From contig NZ_CP035501.1 of assembly GCF_004135585.1 (NCBI RefSeq), forward strand, positions 2,737,501-2,801,500: 64,000 bases of DNA, given 5' to 3'. The translations under genes were made by a program, and so were the position numbers. The DNA is from Sphingosinicella sp. BN140058 (lineage in GTDB: Bacteria; Pseudomonadota; Alphaproteobacteria; Sphingomonadales; Sphingomonadaceae). This document shows, piece by piece, positions 54,741 through 64,000 of the stretch. The notes under the pieces were generated by a model. It was not told the DNA's origin, made no database searches, and worked only from the letters and a program-made list of their open reading frames with translations. Position 1 is the first letter of the stretch, and every line of letters begins with the position of its first letter.

Positions 54741-56414
54741 ATGGCCACCGCACACAGACTGACCACGGCGGCCGAGACTGCGCGCGCCGAGATCGAGGCC
54801 TATCTCGATGCGACCAGCCGCAAGTCGCTGCTCCGCTTCATCACCTGCGGCTCGGTCGACGACGGCAAGTCGACCCTGATCGGCCGTCTGCTCTACGATT
54901 CGAAGATGCTGTTCGAGGACCAGCTCGATGCGCTGGCCAGCGACAGCAAGCGCTCGGGCACGCAGGGCGAGGCGCTCGACCTCGCTCTGCTCGTCGACGG
55001 CCTCGCCGCCGAGCGCGAGCAGGGGATCACGATCGACGTCGCCTATCGCTTCTTCACCACCGAAAAGCGCAAGTTCATCGTCGCCGACACCCCCGGCCAC
55101 GAACAATATACGCGCAACATGGTCACCGGCGCCTCGACCGCCGATCTCGCGGTGATCCTGATCGACGCCCGCAAGGGCGTGCTGACCCAGACCCGGCGGC
55201 ACAGCTTCCTCGTCCACCTGCTCGGCATCCGCAACGTCGTGCTGGCGGTGAACAAGATGGATCTGGTCGGCTTCGATCAGGCCCGCTTCGACGAAATCGT
55301 CGCCGATTACCGCGCCTTCGCCGACGAGATCGGCATCTCCGGCTTCACCGCCATCCCGGTCTCGGGCCTGAACGGCGACAACGTCACCACCCGCTCGGAC
55401 GCGATGCCCTGGTATCGCGGGCCTGCTCTGCTCGAGCATCTCGAAACGGTGCCGGTCGAGTCCGCGGCGCAGGCCGACGAGCCGTTCCGGATGGCGGTGC
55501 AGTGGGTCAATCGGCCCAATCAGAATTTCCGCGGCTATGCCGGCCGCATCGCCTCCGGCCGGATCCGGGTCGGCGATACGGTCTCGGTGCTGCCCGCCGG
55601 CCGCCGCTCGCAGGTCGCACGCATCGTCACCTTCGACGGCGATCTCGCGGAGGCGGTGGCGGGTCAGTCGGTGACCCTGACCCTCACCGACGAGGTGGAT
55701 TGCTCGCGCGGCGACATCATCGCGTCGGCGGCCGCGGAGCCGGAGCCGGTCTCGCGCCTCGAAGCGACCCTGGTGTGGATGTCGGACGAGGCGATGGTCC
55801 CGCACCGCTCCTATTGGCTGAAGATCGGCAGCCAGACGGTCAGTGCCGCGATCGGCGGCATGGGCCCGATCGTCGACGTCAACACGATGGAGCAGCGCCG
55901 CGGCCTTACCCTCGCGCTGAACGACATCGGCCAGGTCGACATCGATCTCGACCGGCGCATCCCGGCGGTGCTGTATGCCGACAACCGGCGGCTCGGCGGA
56001 TTCATCCTGATCGACAAGGTGACTCATGCGACGGTCGCCGCCGGGCTCGTCCAGGGCTTCCCGAAGAGCGTGCTCAAGACCGCCGACCATCATGAGGCGG
56101 ACAAGGGATCGATCCTCTGGATTGCCGGCGCCGGCCGGAGCGCGCATGCGGCGCGTGCGGCCGAAAGCCTGGCGGCACTCGGGCGGCCGGCTTTCGTGCT
56201 GGACGAGGCGGCGATCGCCGATCTGGTCAGCGATCTCGGCGCGAACGCCGAGGCCGAGCGGATCCGCCGGGCGCGCGAGGTCGCGCGGTTGATGGCGCGG
56301 GCCGGCGTGCACGTGCTGGTCACGCTCGAAGCCGCGCCGGAGGAGGCGCAGCCGGGCCGCCGGATCGAGGCTGGAACGAACGAAGACGAAGGGGCGGGCG
56401 AATGGGTGATCTGA
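54741..56414 (+). CDS. cysN: Sulfate adenylyltransferase subunit 1 with a decayed C-terminal APS-kinase-like tail
   Basis: 557 residues. The GTPase core has G1 GSVDDGKST, G3 DTPGHEQY and G4 NKMD, followed by the EF-Tu-like barrels; these regulate CysD. From about residue 455 a tail reads KGSILWIAGAGRSAHAARAAESLAALGRPAFVLDEAAIADLVSDLG..., clearly a CysC (APS kinase) relative whose P-loop GxSGxGKST has become GAGRSA and whose second half is missing. The kinase is predicted dead, consistent with an APS-type CysH. Confidence 0.9.
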   Translation: MATAHRLTTAAETARAEIEAYLDATSRKSLLRFITCGSVDDGKSTLIGRLLYDSKMLFEDQLDALASDSKRSGTQGEALDLALLVDGLAAEREQGITIDVAYRFFTTEKRKFIVADTPGHEQYTRNMVTGASTADLAVILIDARKGVLTQTRRHSFLVHLLGIRNVVLAVNKMDLVGFDQARFDEIVADYRAFADEIGISGFTAIPVSGLNGDNVTTRSDAMPWYRGPALLEHLETVPVESAAQADEPFRMAVQWVNRPNQNFRGYAGRIASGRIRVGDTVSVLPAGRRSQVARIVTFDGDLAEAVAGQSVTLTLTDEVDCSRGDIIASAAAEPEPVSRLEATLVWMSDEAMVPHRSYWLKIGSQTVSAAIGGMGPIVDVNTMEQRRGLTLALNDIGQVDIDLDRRIPAVLYADNRRLGGFILIDKVTHATVAAGLVQGFPKSVLKTADHHEADKGSILWIAGAGRSAHAARAAESLAALGRPAFVLDEAAIADLVSDLGANAEAERIRRAREVARLMARAGVHVLVTLEAAPEEAQPGRRIEAGTNEDEGAGEWVI

Positions 56415-56457
56415 GCCACGCCGCCGCACCACGAACCGAATGGGGACGACACGCGCG

Positions 56458-58284
56458 ATGACTGCCTTCAACACTTTCGCCGAGGGCGCACTCACCCTCG
56501 AACAATGGCAGCATGTCGAGGCGCTGGCCCGGACCCTGACGCCGGCGCAGGCGCGCTGGATCAGCGGCTATTTCGCCGGCCTCGACGCCGGCCTGCTGCG
56601 CGCCGGCGCGCCCGCGGCCGAGGCCGCCGCTCCGCCGGCGGCGCAGGGGCGGACGCTCACGATCCTCTACGGCACCGAGACCGGCAACAGCCGCGATCTC
56701 GCCAAGGCGCTCGCCGCCGCTGCCGCCGAGCGCGGCCTGTCGCCGCAGATCGCCGACATGTCCGACTACAAGACGCGCCTGCTCAAGGACGAGCAGGATC
56801 TGCTGGTGATCGTCAGCACCTATGGCGAAGGCGATCCGCCCCAGCCGTCGGTCGGCTTCTTCGAATTCCTCGAGGGCAAGCGCGCGCCGAAGCTCGACAA
56901 GGTCCGCTTCTCGGTGCTCGCCCTCGGCGACTCCACCTACGAGAGATATTGCGAGGCCGGAAAGCGGGTCGACGCCCGGCTCGAGGAACTCGGCGCGACC
57001 CGGATCGGCGACCGGGTCGACTGCGACATCGACTATGACGAGCCCGCCGCTGCCTGGAGCCAGGCGGTGATCGACCGCCTCGCCGCCGATCTCGTCCAGA
57101 GCGCGACGGCATTGCCCGGCATTGCCGTCCCGTCGGCGATCCCCACCGGCTCCGGCACGCCCGTCTTCGACAAGAAGAATCCGTTCGCGGCGACGGTGAT
57201 CGAGAATATCGCCATCGTCGGCCGCCACTCCTCCAAGGAGACGCGCCACATCGAGGTCGATCTGGCAGGCTCGGGGCTGAGCTACGAACCCGGCGACGCG
57301 ATCGGCATCGCCGCGGTCAACGACGCCGTCGTGGTCGAGCAGCTGCTGGCGGCGACCGGCCTTGCCGCCGAGGCTCCGGTCACCGTCAAGGGCGAAACCG
57401 TGCCGCTGGGCGAAGCGCTTGCCAGGAAATACGAAGTCGCGGTGGCGAGCCCGCGCTTCCTCGATCAATGGGCGAAGCTGACCGGCGCCGCCGAACTCGA
57501 GGCGTTGCGGGGCGAGGAGCGTGCGGCCGACCGTCTGCTCTACCTGCGCAACAACCATGTCGTCGACATCGTTCGCAAATTCCCGCTGCCGGGCGTGGAT
57601 GCCGACAGCCTGCTCGCCGGGCTGCGGCCGCTGCAGCCGCGCCTCTACTCGATCGCCTCGAGCCTCGCCGCGGCGCCGGACGAGGCCCATCTCACCGTTG
57701 CGCCGGTGCGCTATACCCTGCACGGCGCGCCGCGTTCGGGCGTCGCTTCGAGCCAGCTCGCCGACCGGATCGAGATCGGCGACACGCTCCCGGTCTACAT
57801 CCAGCACAACCCGCATTTCGGCCTGCCCAAGACCGCGGCGCCGATCATCATGATCGGCGCCGGCACCGGTGTCGCGCCCTATCGCGGCTTCCTGCAGGAG
57901 TGGGAGGCGACCGGCACCGAGGGGCGCTCGTGGCTGTTCTTCGGCGAGCGCAATTTCCGCTCGGACTTCCTCTACCAGACCGAATGGCAGCAATGGCTGA
58001 AGGAAGGCGTGCTCACCCGCATGGACGTCGCCTTCTCGCGCGATCCCGGCCAGCCCAAGACCTATGTCCAGCACCGCATGCTAGAGCAGGCGAGGGATCT
58101 CTACGCCTGGCTGGAAGAGGGCGCTCACGTCTATGTCTGCGGCGACGAGAAGAGCATGGCGCGCGACGTCCATGACACGTTGATCCAGATCGTCTCCGAG
58201 CAGGGCCGCGTCGACCGCGACACTGCCGAGGATTATGTCCGCCGGCTGGCCAGCGATCATCGCTACCAGCGCGACGTCTACTGA
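56458..58284 (+). CDS. cysJ: Assimilatory sulfite reductase flavoprotein (alpha) subunit
   Basis: 608 residues; an ATG 18 bp earlier is possible but lacks a ribosome site. The flavodoxin domain (ILYGTETGNSRDLAK; VIVSTYGEGDPPQP; LALGDSTYERYC) is followed by the FAD/NADPH ferredoxin-reductase domain (PRLYSIASS, IGAGTGVAPYRGFLQEW, LFFGERNF, YVCGDEKSMARDV). It passes electrons from NADPH to CysI. Confidence 0.95.
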   Translation: MTAFNTFAEGALTLEQWQHVEALARTLTPAQARWISGYFAGLDAGLLRAGAPAAEAAAPPAAQGRTLTILYGTETGNSRDLAKALAAAAAERGLSPQIADMSDYKTRLLKDEQDLLVIVSTYGEGDPPQPSVGFFEFLEGKRAPKLDKVRFSVLALGDSTYERYCEAGKRVDARLEELGATRIGDRVDCDIDYDEPAAAWSQAVIDRLAADLVQSATALPGIAVPSAIPTGSGTPVFDKKNPFAATVIENIAIVGRHSSKETRHIEVDLAGSGLSYEPGDAIGIAAVNDAVVVEQLLAATGLAAEAPVTVKGETVPLGEALARKYEVAVASPRFLDQWAKLTGAAELEALRGEERAADRLLYLRNNHVVDIVRKFPLPGVDADSLLAGLRPLQPRLYSIASSLAAAPDEAHLTVAPVRYTLHGAPRSGVASSQLADRIEIGDTLPVYIQHNPHFGLPKTAAPIIMIGAGTGVAPYRGFLQEWEATGTEGRSWLFFGERNFRSDFLYQTEWQQWLKEGVLTRMDVAFSRDPGQPKTYVQHRMLEQARDLYAWLEEGAHVYVCGDEKSMARDVHDTLIQIVSEQGRVDRDTAEDYVRRLASDHRYQRDVY

Positions 58285-58302
58285 TTTTTCGGGAACAAGA
58301 AG

Positions 58303-60012
58303 ATGACCACCGATGTGAACGACGTCGATCGCAGCACCGATCTGTCGCAGCCGCTCGACCGTCTCGGCCCGGACGAGACGCTCAAATATAACAGCGACTA
58401 TCTGCGCGGCTCGATCGATCAGGGGCTGCTCGACCGGATCACGGGCGGGGTCAAATTCGAAGACAACAAGCTGATGAAGTTCCACGGAATCTATCAGCAG
58501 GACGATCGCGACATCCGCGACGAGCGGCGCCGCCAGAAGCTCGAGCCCGCTTATACCTTCATGGTCCGGGTGCGGCTTCCGGCCGGCGTCTGCACGCCCG
58601 AGCAATGGCTCAAGATCGATGCGCTGGCGCGTGCCCATGGCGGCGACCAGATCCGTCTCACCACACGCCAGACCTTCCAGTTCCACTGGGTGGTCAAGGA
58701 GGATCTGCGGCCCACCATCCAGGGCCTGCACGAGGTGCTGCTCGATACGATCGCCGCCTGCGGCGACGATGCCCGCACGGTGATGGCGACCGCCAATCCG
58801 GAGGACAGCGCGGTGCACGCCGAAGTCGCCCTGCTCTCGAAGCAGCTCAGCGACCACGTCATTCCGCGCACCCGCGCCTATCACGAAATCTGGTATGGCG
58901 CGGAGAAGGTCGCGACCTCGGAAGAGCAGGAGCCGCTATACGGCAAGACCTACCTGCCGCGGAAGTTCAAGATCGGTTTCGTCGTGCCGCCGTCCAACGA
59001 CATCGACGTCTATTCGCAGGATCTCGGCTTCATCGCGGTCACCGGTGCCGACGGGCTCGAAGGTTTCAACGTCACCATCGGCGGCGGCATGGGCCGGACC
59101 GACAACGAGCCGCGCACCTATCCGAGATTGGGCGACGTGATCGGCTTCATCCCCAAGGACCGTCTGCTTGCCACCGCCGACGCGATCATCTCCGTCCAGC
59201 GCGATTTCGGCAACCGCAAGGAGCGCGCCCGCGCCCGTTTCAAATATACGGTCGACGACAAGGGGCTGGACTGGGTCAAGGCGGAGATCGAACGCCGCCT
59301 CGGCGCGCCGCTGGCGCCGACACGCCCGTTCGAGTTCACGTCGAACGGCGATGTCTATGGCTGGCAGCGCACCGACAACGGCCGCTTCAACTACACCTTG
59401 TTCATCGAGAACGGGCGGATCATCGATCGTCCGGGCAAGCCGTTGCTGGAGGCGATCCGGGCGATCGCGCACAGCCATCGCGGCAAGTTCCGCCTGACTC
59501 CGAACCAGAATCTGATCGTCGCCGACGTCGAGCCCGAAGACCGGGCCGGGATCGATGCGATCCTCGCCCAGCACGGCCTGGCGGACAACGGCGCGACCAG
59601 CGCACTCCGGCTCAATTCGATGGCGTGCGTGGCAATGCCGACCTGTCCGCTGGCGATGGCCGAGGCAGAGCGTTACCTGCCCGATCTGATCGGCCGGGTC
59701 GAAGCGATCCTGGCGCAGCACGGCCTCACCGACGAGCCGATCACGATGCGGATGACGGGCTGTCCCAATGGCTGCGCGCGGCCTTATGTGGCGGAGATCG
59801 CGTTCACCGGGCGTGCGCCCGGCAAGTACAATCTCTACATCGGCGGGGGCTTCCACGGCGAGCGCCTCAACCGTCTCTATCGCGAGAATATCGGCGAGGC
59901 CGCCATCCTCGAGATACTGGGCGAGATGCTCGGCCGCTACGCCGCCGAGCGTGCGGGCGGCGAGCATTTCGGCGATTTCGTCATGCGCTCGGGCTATTTC
60001 GAGGCGGCCTGA
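58303..60012 (+). CDS. cysI: Assimilatory sulfite reductase hemoprotein (beta) subunit
   Basis: 569 residues. The ferredoxin-like half domains and the siroheme/[4Fe-4S] cysteines are seen in the pattern CVAMPTCPLAMAEAER and MTGCPNGCARPYVAEI. It reduces sulfite to sulfide. It is the last gene of the cys cluster, 18 bp after cysJ. Confidence 0.95.
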   Translation: MTTDVNDVDRSTDLSQPLDRLGPDETLKYNSDYLRGSIDQGLLDRITGGVKFEDNKLMKFHGIYQQDDRDIRDERRRQKLEPAYTFMVRVRLPAGVCTPEQWLKIDALARAHGGDQIRLTTRQTFQFHWVVKEDLRPTIQGLHEVLLDTIAACGDDARTVMATANPEDSAVHAEVALLSKQLSDHVIPRTRAYHEIWYGAEKVATSEEQEPLYGKTYLPRKFKIGFVVPPSNDIDVYSQDLGFIAVTGADGLEGFNVTIGGGMGRTDNEPRTYPRLGDVIGFIPKDRLLATADAIISVQRDFGNRKERARARFKYTVDDKGLDWVKAEIERRLGAPLAPTRPFEFTSNGDVYGWQRTDNGRFNYTLFIENGRIIDRPGKPLLEAIRAIAHSHRGKFRLTPNQNLIVADVEPEDRAGIDAILAQHGLADNGATSALRLNSMACVAMPTCPLAMAEAERYLPDLIGRVEAILAQHGLTDEPITMRMTGCPNGCARPYVAEIAFTGRAPGKYNLYIGGGFHGERLNRLYRENIGEAAILEILGEMLGRYAAERAGGEHFGDFVMRSGYFEAA

Positions 60013-60018
60013 CCTGGA

Positions 60019-60453
60019 TCACCGCCGGGCGGCGAGGGTAAGTTCCCTGATCAGATAGAAAAGCTGGGAGGCCAGCAACGGGGGTGCCCCGGCGCCTCCG
60101 CCCGGCGCGTCGAGCAGCGGCGCGATGTGCCGGTCGACGTAGAAGGAGTTGCCGGAATAAGCGAGGCACATCGACCAGGCTTCGAACTGGCGGTGCGCGA
60201 TCGCCCGTTCGAGCACCGTCGTCACCCGCCGGTGCCGGGGATCGCGAGAGACGCTTGCCATGATCGAGGCGACGGCGCCGTCGGGGCCTTCGAGCACCTG
60301 GGCGAAATGGCCGCGGGCGGCCACCAGCGCGCCGGTGACCTCGAGTGCGGCGTTTCGGGACCGGGAGGTTTCGAGGATGTTGCGCAGTCGACCAGCTTCT
60401 TCGGGGAGCCGCAAGAGGCTCTCGCTGACGTAGAGGAGCGTCTTCAGGCTCAT
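60019..60453 (-). CDS. BLUF-domain blue-light sensor
   Basis: 144 residues, a single BLUF domain with a short C-terminal helix. The flavin-contact residues are the Tyr in LLYVSE, the Asn in RNAALEVTGAL, the Gln in GHFAQVLEGP and the W-M in FEAWSMCLAYS. The ATG is chosen for family fit; a GTG 17 codons upstream is possible. It converges on cysI and is divergent from a FixJ-like regulator. Its output partner is not obvious. Confidence 0.92.
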   Translation of the reverse strand: MSLKTLLYVSESLLRLPEEAGRLRNILETSRSRNAALEVTGALVAARGHFAQVLEGPDGAVASIMASVSRDPRHRRVTTVLERAIAHRQFEAWSMCLAYSGNSFYVDRHIAPLLDAPGGGAGAPPLLASQLFYLIRELTLAARR

Positions 60454-60649
60454 GCGGCGCTTTGATCCGGAAGGGGCAACGGCGCCAGGCGAGGCCCCGA
60501 CCACTTGTATCCGAAACGGAATAAATGGTTAGTCAAGATAATCAAGGGGCTACAGGCAGCTGCGACCGCCCTCGCCAGCGCCTGTCAGCTGATCAGGGTT
60601 AGTACAGTATCGTTTTGAGACCCCTGAACGCGCTATAGGCTGATCTGAA

Positions 60650-61318
60650 ATGCGCGGGGAGCCTACGATCTTGCAGCCGGTAGTCCACATCATCGACGAT
60701 GATCCTTCCGTCCGCGCGTCAACCAGCTATCTGCTGCGCAGCCACGGCTTCGCCACGCAGATCTATTCGGGCGGGGAGGAGTTCTTTACCGAAGCGCGGC
60801 TCGGCGTCGGCTGCATCCTGCTCGATCTGCGCATGCCGGACATGGACGGCTTCGCTGTTCAGGCCGAACTGATCCGCCGCGGTGTCGATCTGCCATTGAT
60901 CATCATGAGCGGCCACGGCGACGTCCGCTCCGCCGTCAAGGCGGTGAAGCTTGGCGCGTTCGAATTCCTCGAGAAGCCGTTCCAGGAAACTCTGCTCGTC
61001 ACCACGATCGAGCAGGCAACGGCGAACTCGCTGCGCGACCAGAATCGCCGCGCGCAACGCAGCGAAGCGACCGCGCGTCTCGCGCGCCTGTCTAAGCGCG
61101 AGACCCAGATCCTGCGCGGGCTCCTTGCCGGCATGACCAACAAGGAGATCGCACGCCGGTTCGAGATCAGCCCGCGCACGGTGGAGATGCACCGGGCGAA
61201 CATGATGCGGGACATGAATTGCGATGCTCTGTCGGACGTGATCCGGCTGGCGATCGAGGCGGAACTCGAGCCGCTCGAACGCGCGGCTGATGCGGCGGCG
61301 AGCGAACTCGCCGCCTGA
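60650..61318 (+). CDS. FixJ/NarL-family response regulator
   Basis: 222 residues. Receiver with acidic pocket (IIDDDPS), phospho-Asp in CILLDLRMPDMDG, Thr/Ser in MSGHGD and Lys in LEKPF; then a LuxR-type helix-turn-helix (LSKRETQILRGLLAGMTNKEIARRFEISPRTVEMHRANMM). No partner kinase is adjacent. It is divergent from the BLUF gene. Confidence 0.93.
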   Translation: MRGEPTILQPVVHIIDDDPSVRASTSYLLRSHGFATQIYSGGEEFFTEARLGVGCILLDLRMPDMDGFAVQAELIRRGVDLPLIIMSGHGDVRSAVKAVKLGAFEFLEKPFQETLLVTTIEQATANSLRDQNRRAQRSEATARLARLSKRETQILRGLLAGMTNKEIARRFEISPRTVEMHRANMMRDMNCDALSDVIRLAIEAELEPLERAADAAASELAA

Positions 61319-61466
61319 TCGTCGGGGAGCGAGGGCATCGCCCGGGAAATCGCTCCGCCGGTCCTTTTTCTCACAAAATCAGCGATAAAGCAGTGGCTTT
61401 GATGATCCGGGTCTTGCGGTGCGGGAGGGCTGGGCTATGCTCAAGCTCGACAATGAAGGGGGCTGC

Positions 61467-61853
61467 ATGGTGCCGGCGACGGTCTACCTGGTAGAGGACG
61501 ACGATGCCGTTCGCGCATCCCTCTCGGCTTTGCTCCAGCTCGCCGACATCGAGGTTACCGAATTCGCGTCCGGCAGCGCCTTCGTCGGGTCGCTCGCGGG
61601 TCTCGCGCCGGGTTGCGTCGTGCTCGACATGCGGATGCCCGGCATGGACGGGATCGCCGTCCTCCAGCACATGGCGGACCAGAGCATCGACTGGCCCGTG
61701 CTGGTGATGACCGGACATCCGGATCCCGGCATCGCCGCTGCCGTGCTCAAGCGGGGCGCGATCGAATTCCTCGAGAAGCCATGCCGAGAGGAGGAGCTGT
61801 TCGCGGCTTTGGCCCGCGGCTTCGAGATCCTCGGGCAGGGGAGCGCGGCCTGA
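61467..61853 (+). CDS. Receiver-only (CheY/FixJ-type) response regulator
   Basis: About 128 residues from the ATG behind GAAGGGGG; earlier in-frame ATGs add a poorly fitting 10-16 residues. The FixJ-type receiver has phospho-Asp in CVVLDMRMPGMDG, VEDDDA at the start, MTGHPD and LEKPC, and ends after the last helix with no DNA-binding domain. Such proteins can compete for phosphoryl groups or act by protein contact. Confidence 0.9.
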   Translation: MVPATVYLVEDDDAVRASLSALLQLADIEVTEFASGSAFVGSLAGLAPGCVVLDMRMPGMDGIAVLQHMADQSIDWPVLVMTGHPDPGIAAAVLKRGAIEFLEKPCREEELFAALARGFEILGQGSAA

Positions 61854-62010
61854 CGACGACGTCCGGTTCACTTCGGAGCCGATTGTGCGTGCGCGCAATG
61901 CGCGGGTCCGGCACGATTTCGCTTCGGAAGGATCGCAGGCTCGGTTACGCTCTGATCTGCGACGCGTGCTTCTGGGGCGAAGGTCGGGTCGCAGGAACGG
62001 GGGGTCTTCG

Positions 62011-62646
62011 ATGAACGACCAATATCCGGTGTACATTGTCGACGACGATGCGCAGATCCGAACATCCCTCGGCGTGTTGCTCGACGTCAACCGCCTGCAA
62101 TGCCGTGGCTTCGCCACCGGCGACGCCTTCCTCGCGGCGCTCGCCGAATTGCCGCCGGGCCGCATCCTGCTCGATATCCGGATGCCGGGATCGGACGGGA
62201 TTGCGGTCCTCTCCGAGCTGCATGCGCGGCGCTATCGCTGGCCGGTGATCGTGATGACCGGCCACGCCGAAGTGGCGCTCGCCGTGACCGCGATGAAGCT
62301 CGGCGCGATCGAGTTTCTCGAAAAGCCGTTCCGCGAAACGGCGCTCCTCGAAGCCCTGGCGCGCGCGGCTACCGCATTGCGGGCGATAGAGGAGGATGAA
62401 GCCGATCGGGGCGAAGCCCTGACCCTGGTCCGGAGCCTGACCCCGCGCGAGGTTCAGATGCTGCAGGCGCTGCTCAACGGATCGTCCAACAAACAGATTG
62501 CCGACGATCTCGGCATCAGCATCCGCACGGTCGAAATGCACCGTGCCAGCGTGATGCGAAAGCTGAACGCGAAATCGCTCGCCGACGCAGTACTTCTCGC
62601 TGCGACCGCCGGCATGCGCCGCGCGGCCCCCGGCGAACAAGGCTGA
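62011..62646 (+). CDS. FixJ/NarL-family response regulator
   Basis: 211 residues. Receiver (YIVDDDAQ, phospho-Asp in RILLDIRMPGSDG, MTGHAE, LEKPF) and LuxR-type helix-turn-helix (LTPREVQMLQALLNGSSNKQIADDLGISIRTVEMHRASVM). It is third in the series of regulators on the plus strand. Confidence 0.93.
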   Translation: MNDQYPVYIVDDDAQIRTSLGVLLDVNRLQCRGFATGDAFLAALAELPPGRILLDIRMPGSDGIAVLSELHARRYRWPVIVMTGHAEVALAVTAMKLGAIEFLEKPFRETALLEALARAATALRAIEEDEADRGEALTLVRSLTPREVQMLQALLNGSSNKQIADDLGISIRTVEMHRASVMRKLNAKSLADAVLLAATAGMRRAAPGEQG

Positions 62647-62687
62647 GGCTGCCGTCCCAGACGCTGTGGCGGGCGGGCCTGCAGATC

Positions 62688-64000
62688 TCAGCGGGCTGCG
62701 GTCAGGCGGTGGCCGAGTGCCGGCCAGTCGGCCACCAGCTGCCGCGCCATATTCGTCGGCATCGGCCGCCCGAAATAATGACCCTGACCGATCGTGCAGC
62801 CCTGAGCGGTCAGGCACCTCGCCTGACGCTCGGTCTCGATGCCTTCTGCGACCGTCTTGAGGCCAAGGCTGTTGCCGAGCGTGATCAAGGCGCTGACGAT
62901 CGCCGCATCCTCCGGATCGTCTTCGATGTCGCGGATGAAGCTCTGATCGATCTTGATGATGTCCACCGGGAAGCGCTTCAAATGCGATAGCGACGCATAG
63001 CCGGTGCCGAAATCGTCGAGCGCGATCTTGACCCCTTCCGAGGAAAGCAGGTTGAGTGCGCGATCGACGAGCTCCGAGCCGCGGCCCAGGAACACCGTCT
63101 CGGTCACTTCCAGTTCGAGCCGCGACGGCGGAACGTCTCCGGCTCGAAGCAGGGTCAACACGCGCTCGGCGAAATTGTCGCGGCGAAACTCGGCTGCCGA
63201 GGCATTGACCGCGACGTGGCCGAAATCGAGGCCGTCCTGAAGCCAGCAGCGCATGTCGGCGATGGTTCGTTCGAACATGCGGTCGCTGATGCTGGTCGCC
63301 AGTTCATTGTCCTCGAAGGCCGCGGCGACGCTTCCCGGCAGCTGCAGGCCAAGGCGCGGGTGCCGCCAGCGCAGCAGGGCTTCGAAGCCGATCAGCGCGC
63401 CGGACGAGAGGTCGACCTGCGGCTGATAAAAGGGCTCGACCAAATCGGCGGACAAGGCATAGCGTGCGAGGCTGAGCATCGACGCGCGCTGCTGAATAGA
63501 CGCACGCATTTCGGGGTGGAACAGCGTCACGCGGCCACGGCCGGCCCCCTTGGAGACGTAGAGGGCGATATCGGCATGCTTCAGCAGCTCCTCGGCGCCG
63601 CCCTCGCCATCCGCGGACGTGGTGACCCCGATGCTGGCGCGGATGTCGACGAGCTGACCATTGACCCGGGCCGGTGCGCCGAGGGCCGCCAGGATTGCCT
63701 CCGCAATGTCCAGCACCTCGTCTTCCGATCCGATCTGCGGCAGCACGATCGCGAACTCGTCCCCGCCGAGACGCGCCACCGTGTCGCCGGGGCGCACGAC
63801 GGTTTCAATCCTCTGCCCGGACAGACGGAGCAACTGGTCGCCGGAATCGTGACCAAGCGTGTCGTTGACCAGCTTGAAGTCGTCGAGATCGATCAGCAGC
63901 AGTGCCGACCGCTCGCCTCCGGCGAGACTGGCCGAAACCGCCGCCTGAAGCTGCTCCTGAAAGAGAACGCGATTGGCGAGACCGGTAAGCGGATCGTGGC
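62688..64000 (-). CDS. GGDEF-EAL cyclic-di-GMP protein (5' end outside window)
   Basis: At least 437 residues. The GGDEF half has HDPLTGLANR, the active motif GGDEF and an upstream RPGD (RxxD product-inhibition I-site). The EAL half has EALLRW, the key residues VNASAAEF, DDFGTGYAS and KIDQSF, and AEGIET near the end. Both activities look intact, so it could make or break c-di-GMP. An N-terminal sensor domain may lie outside the window. Confidence 0.9.
   Translation of the reverse strand, partial: HDPLTGLANRVLFQEQLQAAVSASLAGGERSALLLIDLDDFKLVNDTLGHDSGDQLLRLSGQRIETVVRPGDTVARLGGDEFAIVLPQIGSEDEVLDIAEAILAALGAPARVNGQLVDIRASIGVTTSADGEGGAEELLKHADIALYVSKGAGRGRVTLFHPEMRASIQQRASMLSLARYALSADLVEPFYQPQVDLSSGALIGFEALLRWRHPRLGLQLPGSVAAAFEDNELATSISDRMFERTIADMRCWLQDGLDFGHVAVNASAAEFRRDNFAERVLTLLRAGDVPPSRLELEVTETVFLGRGSELVDRALNLLSSEGVKIALDDFGTGYASLSHLKRFPVDIIKIDQSFIRDIEDDPEDAAIVSALITLGNSLGLKTVAEGIETERQARCLTAQGCTIGQGHYFGRPMPTNMARQLVADWPALGHRLTAAR

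Overview
The window is about 64 kb of GC-rich DNA whose gene content points to an alphaproteobacterium of the Sphingomonadales: an OprP-type porin beside a pst/pho operon, an Anbu peptidase operon, a Hen1/Pnkp pair, an assimilatory sulfate cluster using an APS-type reductase, FixJ-like regulators, and GC-rich palindromic intergenic repeats. Genus is inference; no rRNA or tRNA gene was recognised.

Layout. 1-4.9 kb: a translationally coupled pair, a CHAT-domain (caspase-like) exported protein followed by a two-partner-secretion beta-helix protein that runs off the left edge. 4.9-13 kb: aldehyde dehydrogenase, a secreted unknown, the ybbP/ybbA exporter divergent from the tesA-like esterase, and an acyl-CoA synthetase. 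13-21.7 kb: phoR-pstS-pstC-pstA-pstB-phoU (no phoB in the window), with clear PHO boxes before pstS and before a divergent phosphate-type porin, then a small protein and an acyl-carrier-like protein lacking the carrier serine. 22-26 kb: a four-gene overlapping operon, ATP-grasp, alpha-E, transglutaminase and Anbu. 26-33 kb: small exported proteins, a PadR/GyrI-like pair, a type I-secreted GH12 glycanase, a ClpP-like peptidase and an Arr rifampin ADP-ribosyltransferase.

33-44 kb is an accessory region that looks lower in GC and has long gaps and decayed genes. Two roughly 93-bp repeats with inverted ends bracket a 2.6-kb segment holding a PD-(D/E)XK-like nuclease, a 55-residue two-TM protein, and the most interesting gene here, a predicted SLATT-like two-TM domain fused to a PF06042-type nucleotidyltransferase. 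Beyond it lie a DUF4365/TPR gene split by one in-frame TAA, a CxxC/CxxC protein, a small TM coiled-coil protein and a protein with an Rx4H (HEPN-like) motif. It abuts the hen1-pnkp RNA-repair cassette, which has a terminator hairpin just before hen1. I read this as a putative defence/RNA-damage island.

48-51 kb: a frameshifted S41-type peptidase, a secreted unknown and several repeats. 51-60 kb: an Lrp-type regulator divergent from cysH-cysG-cysD-cysN-cysJ-cysI; CysH is the Fe-S APS-reductase type and CysN ends in a decayed APS-kinase domain, which fit each other. 60-64 kb: a BLUF photoreceptor, three FixJ-family response regulators in a row (the middle one receiver-only), and a GGDEF-EAL protein running off the right edge.
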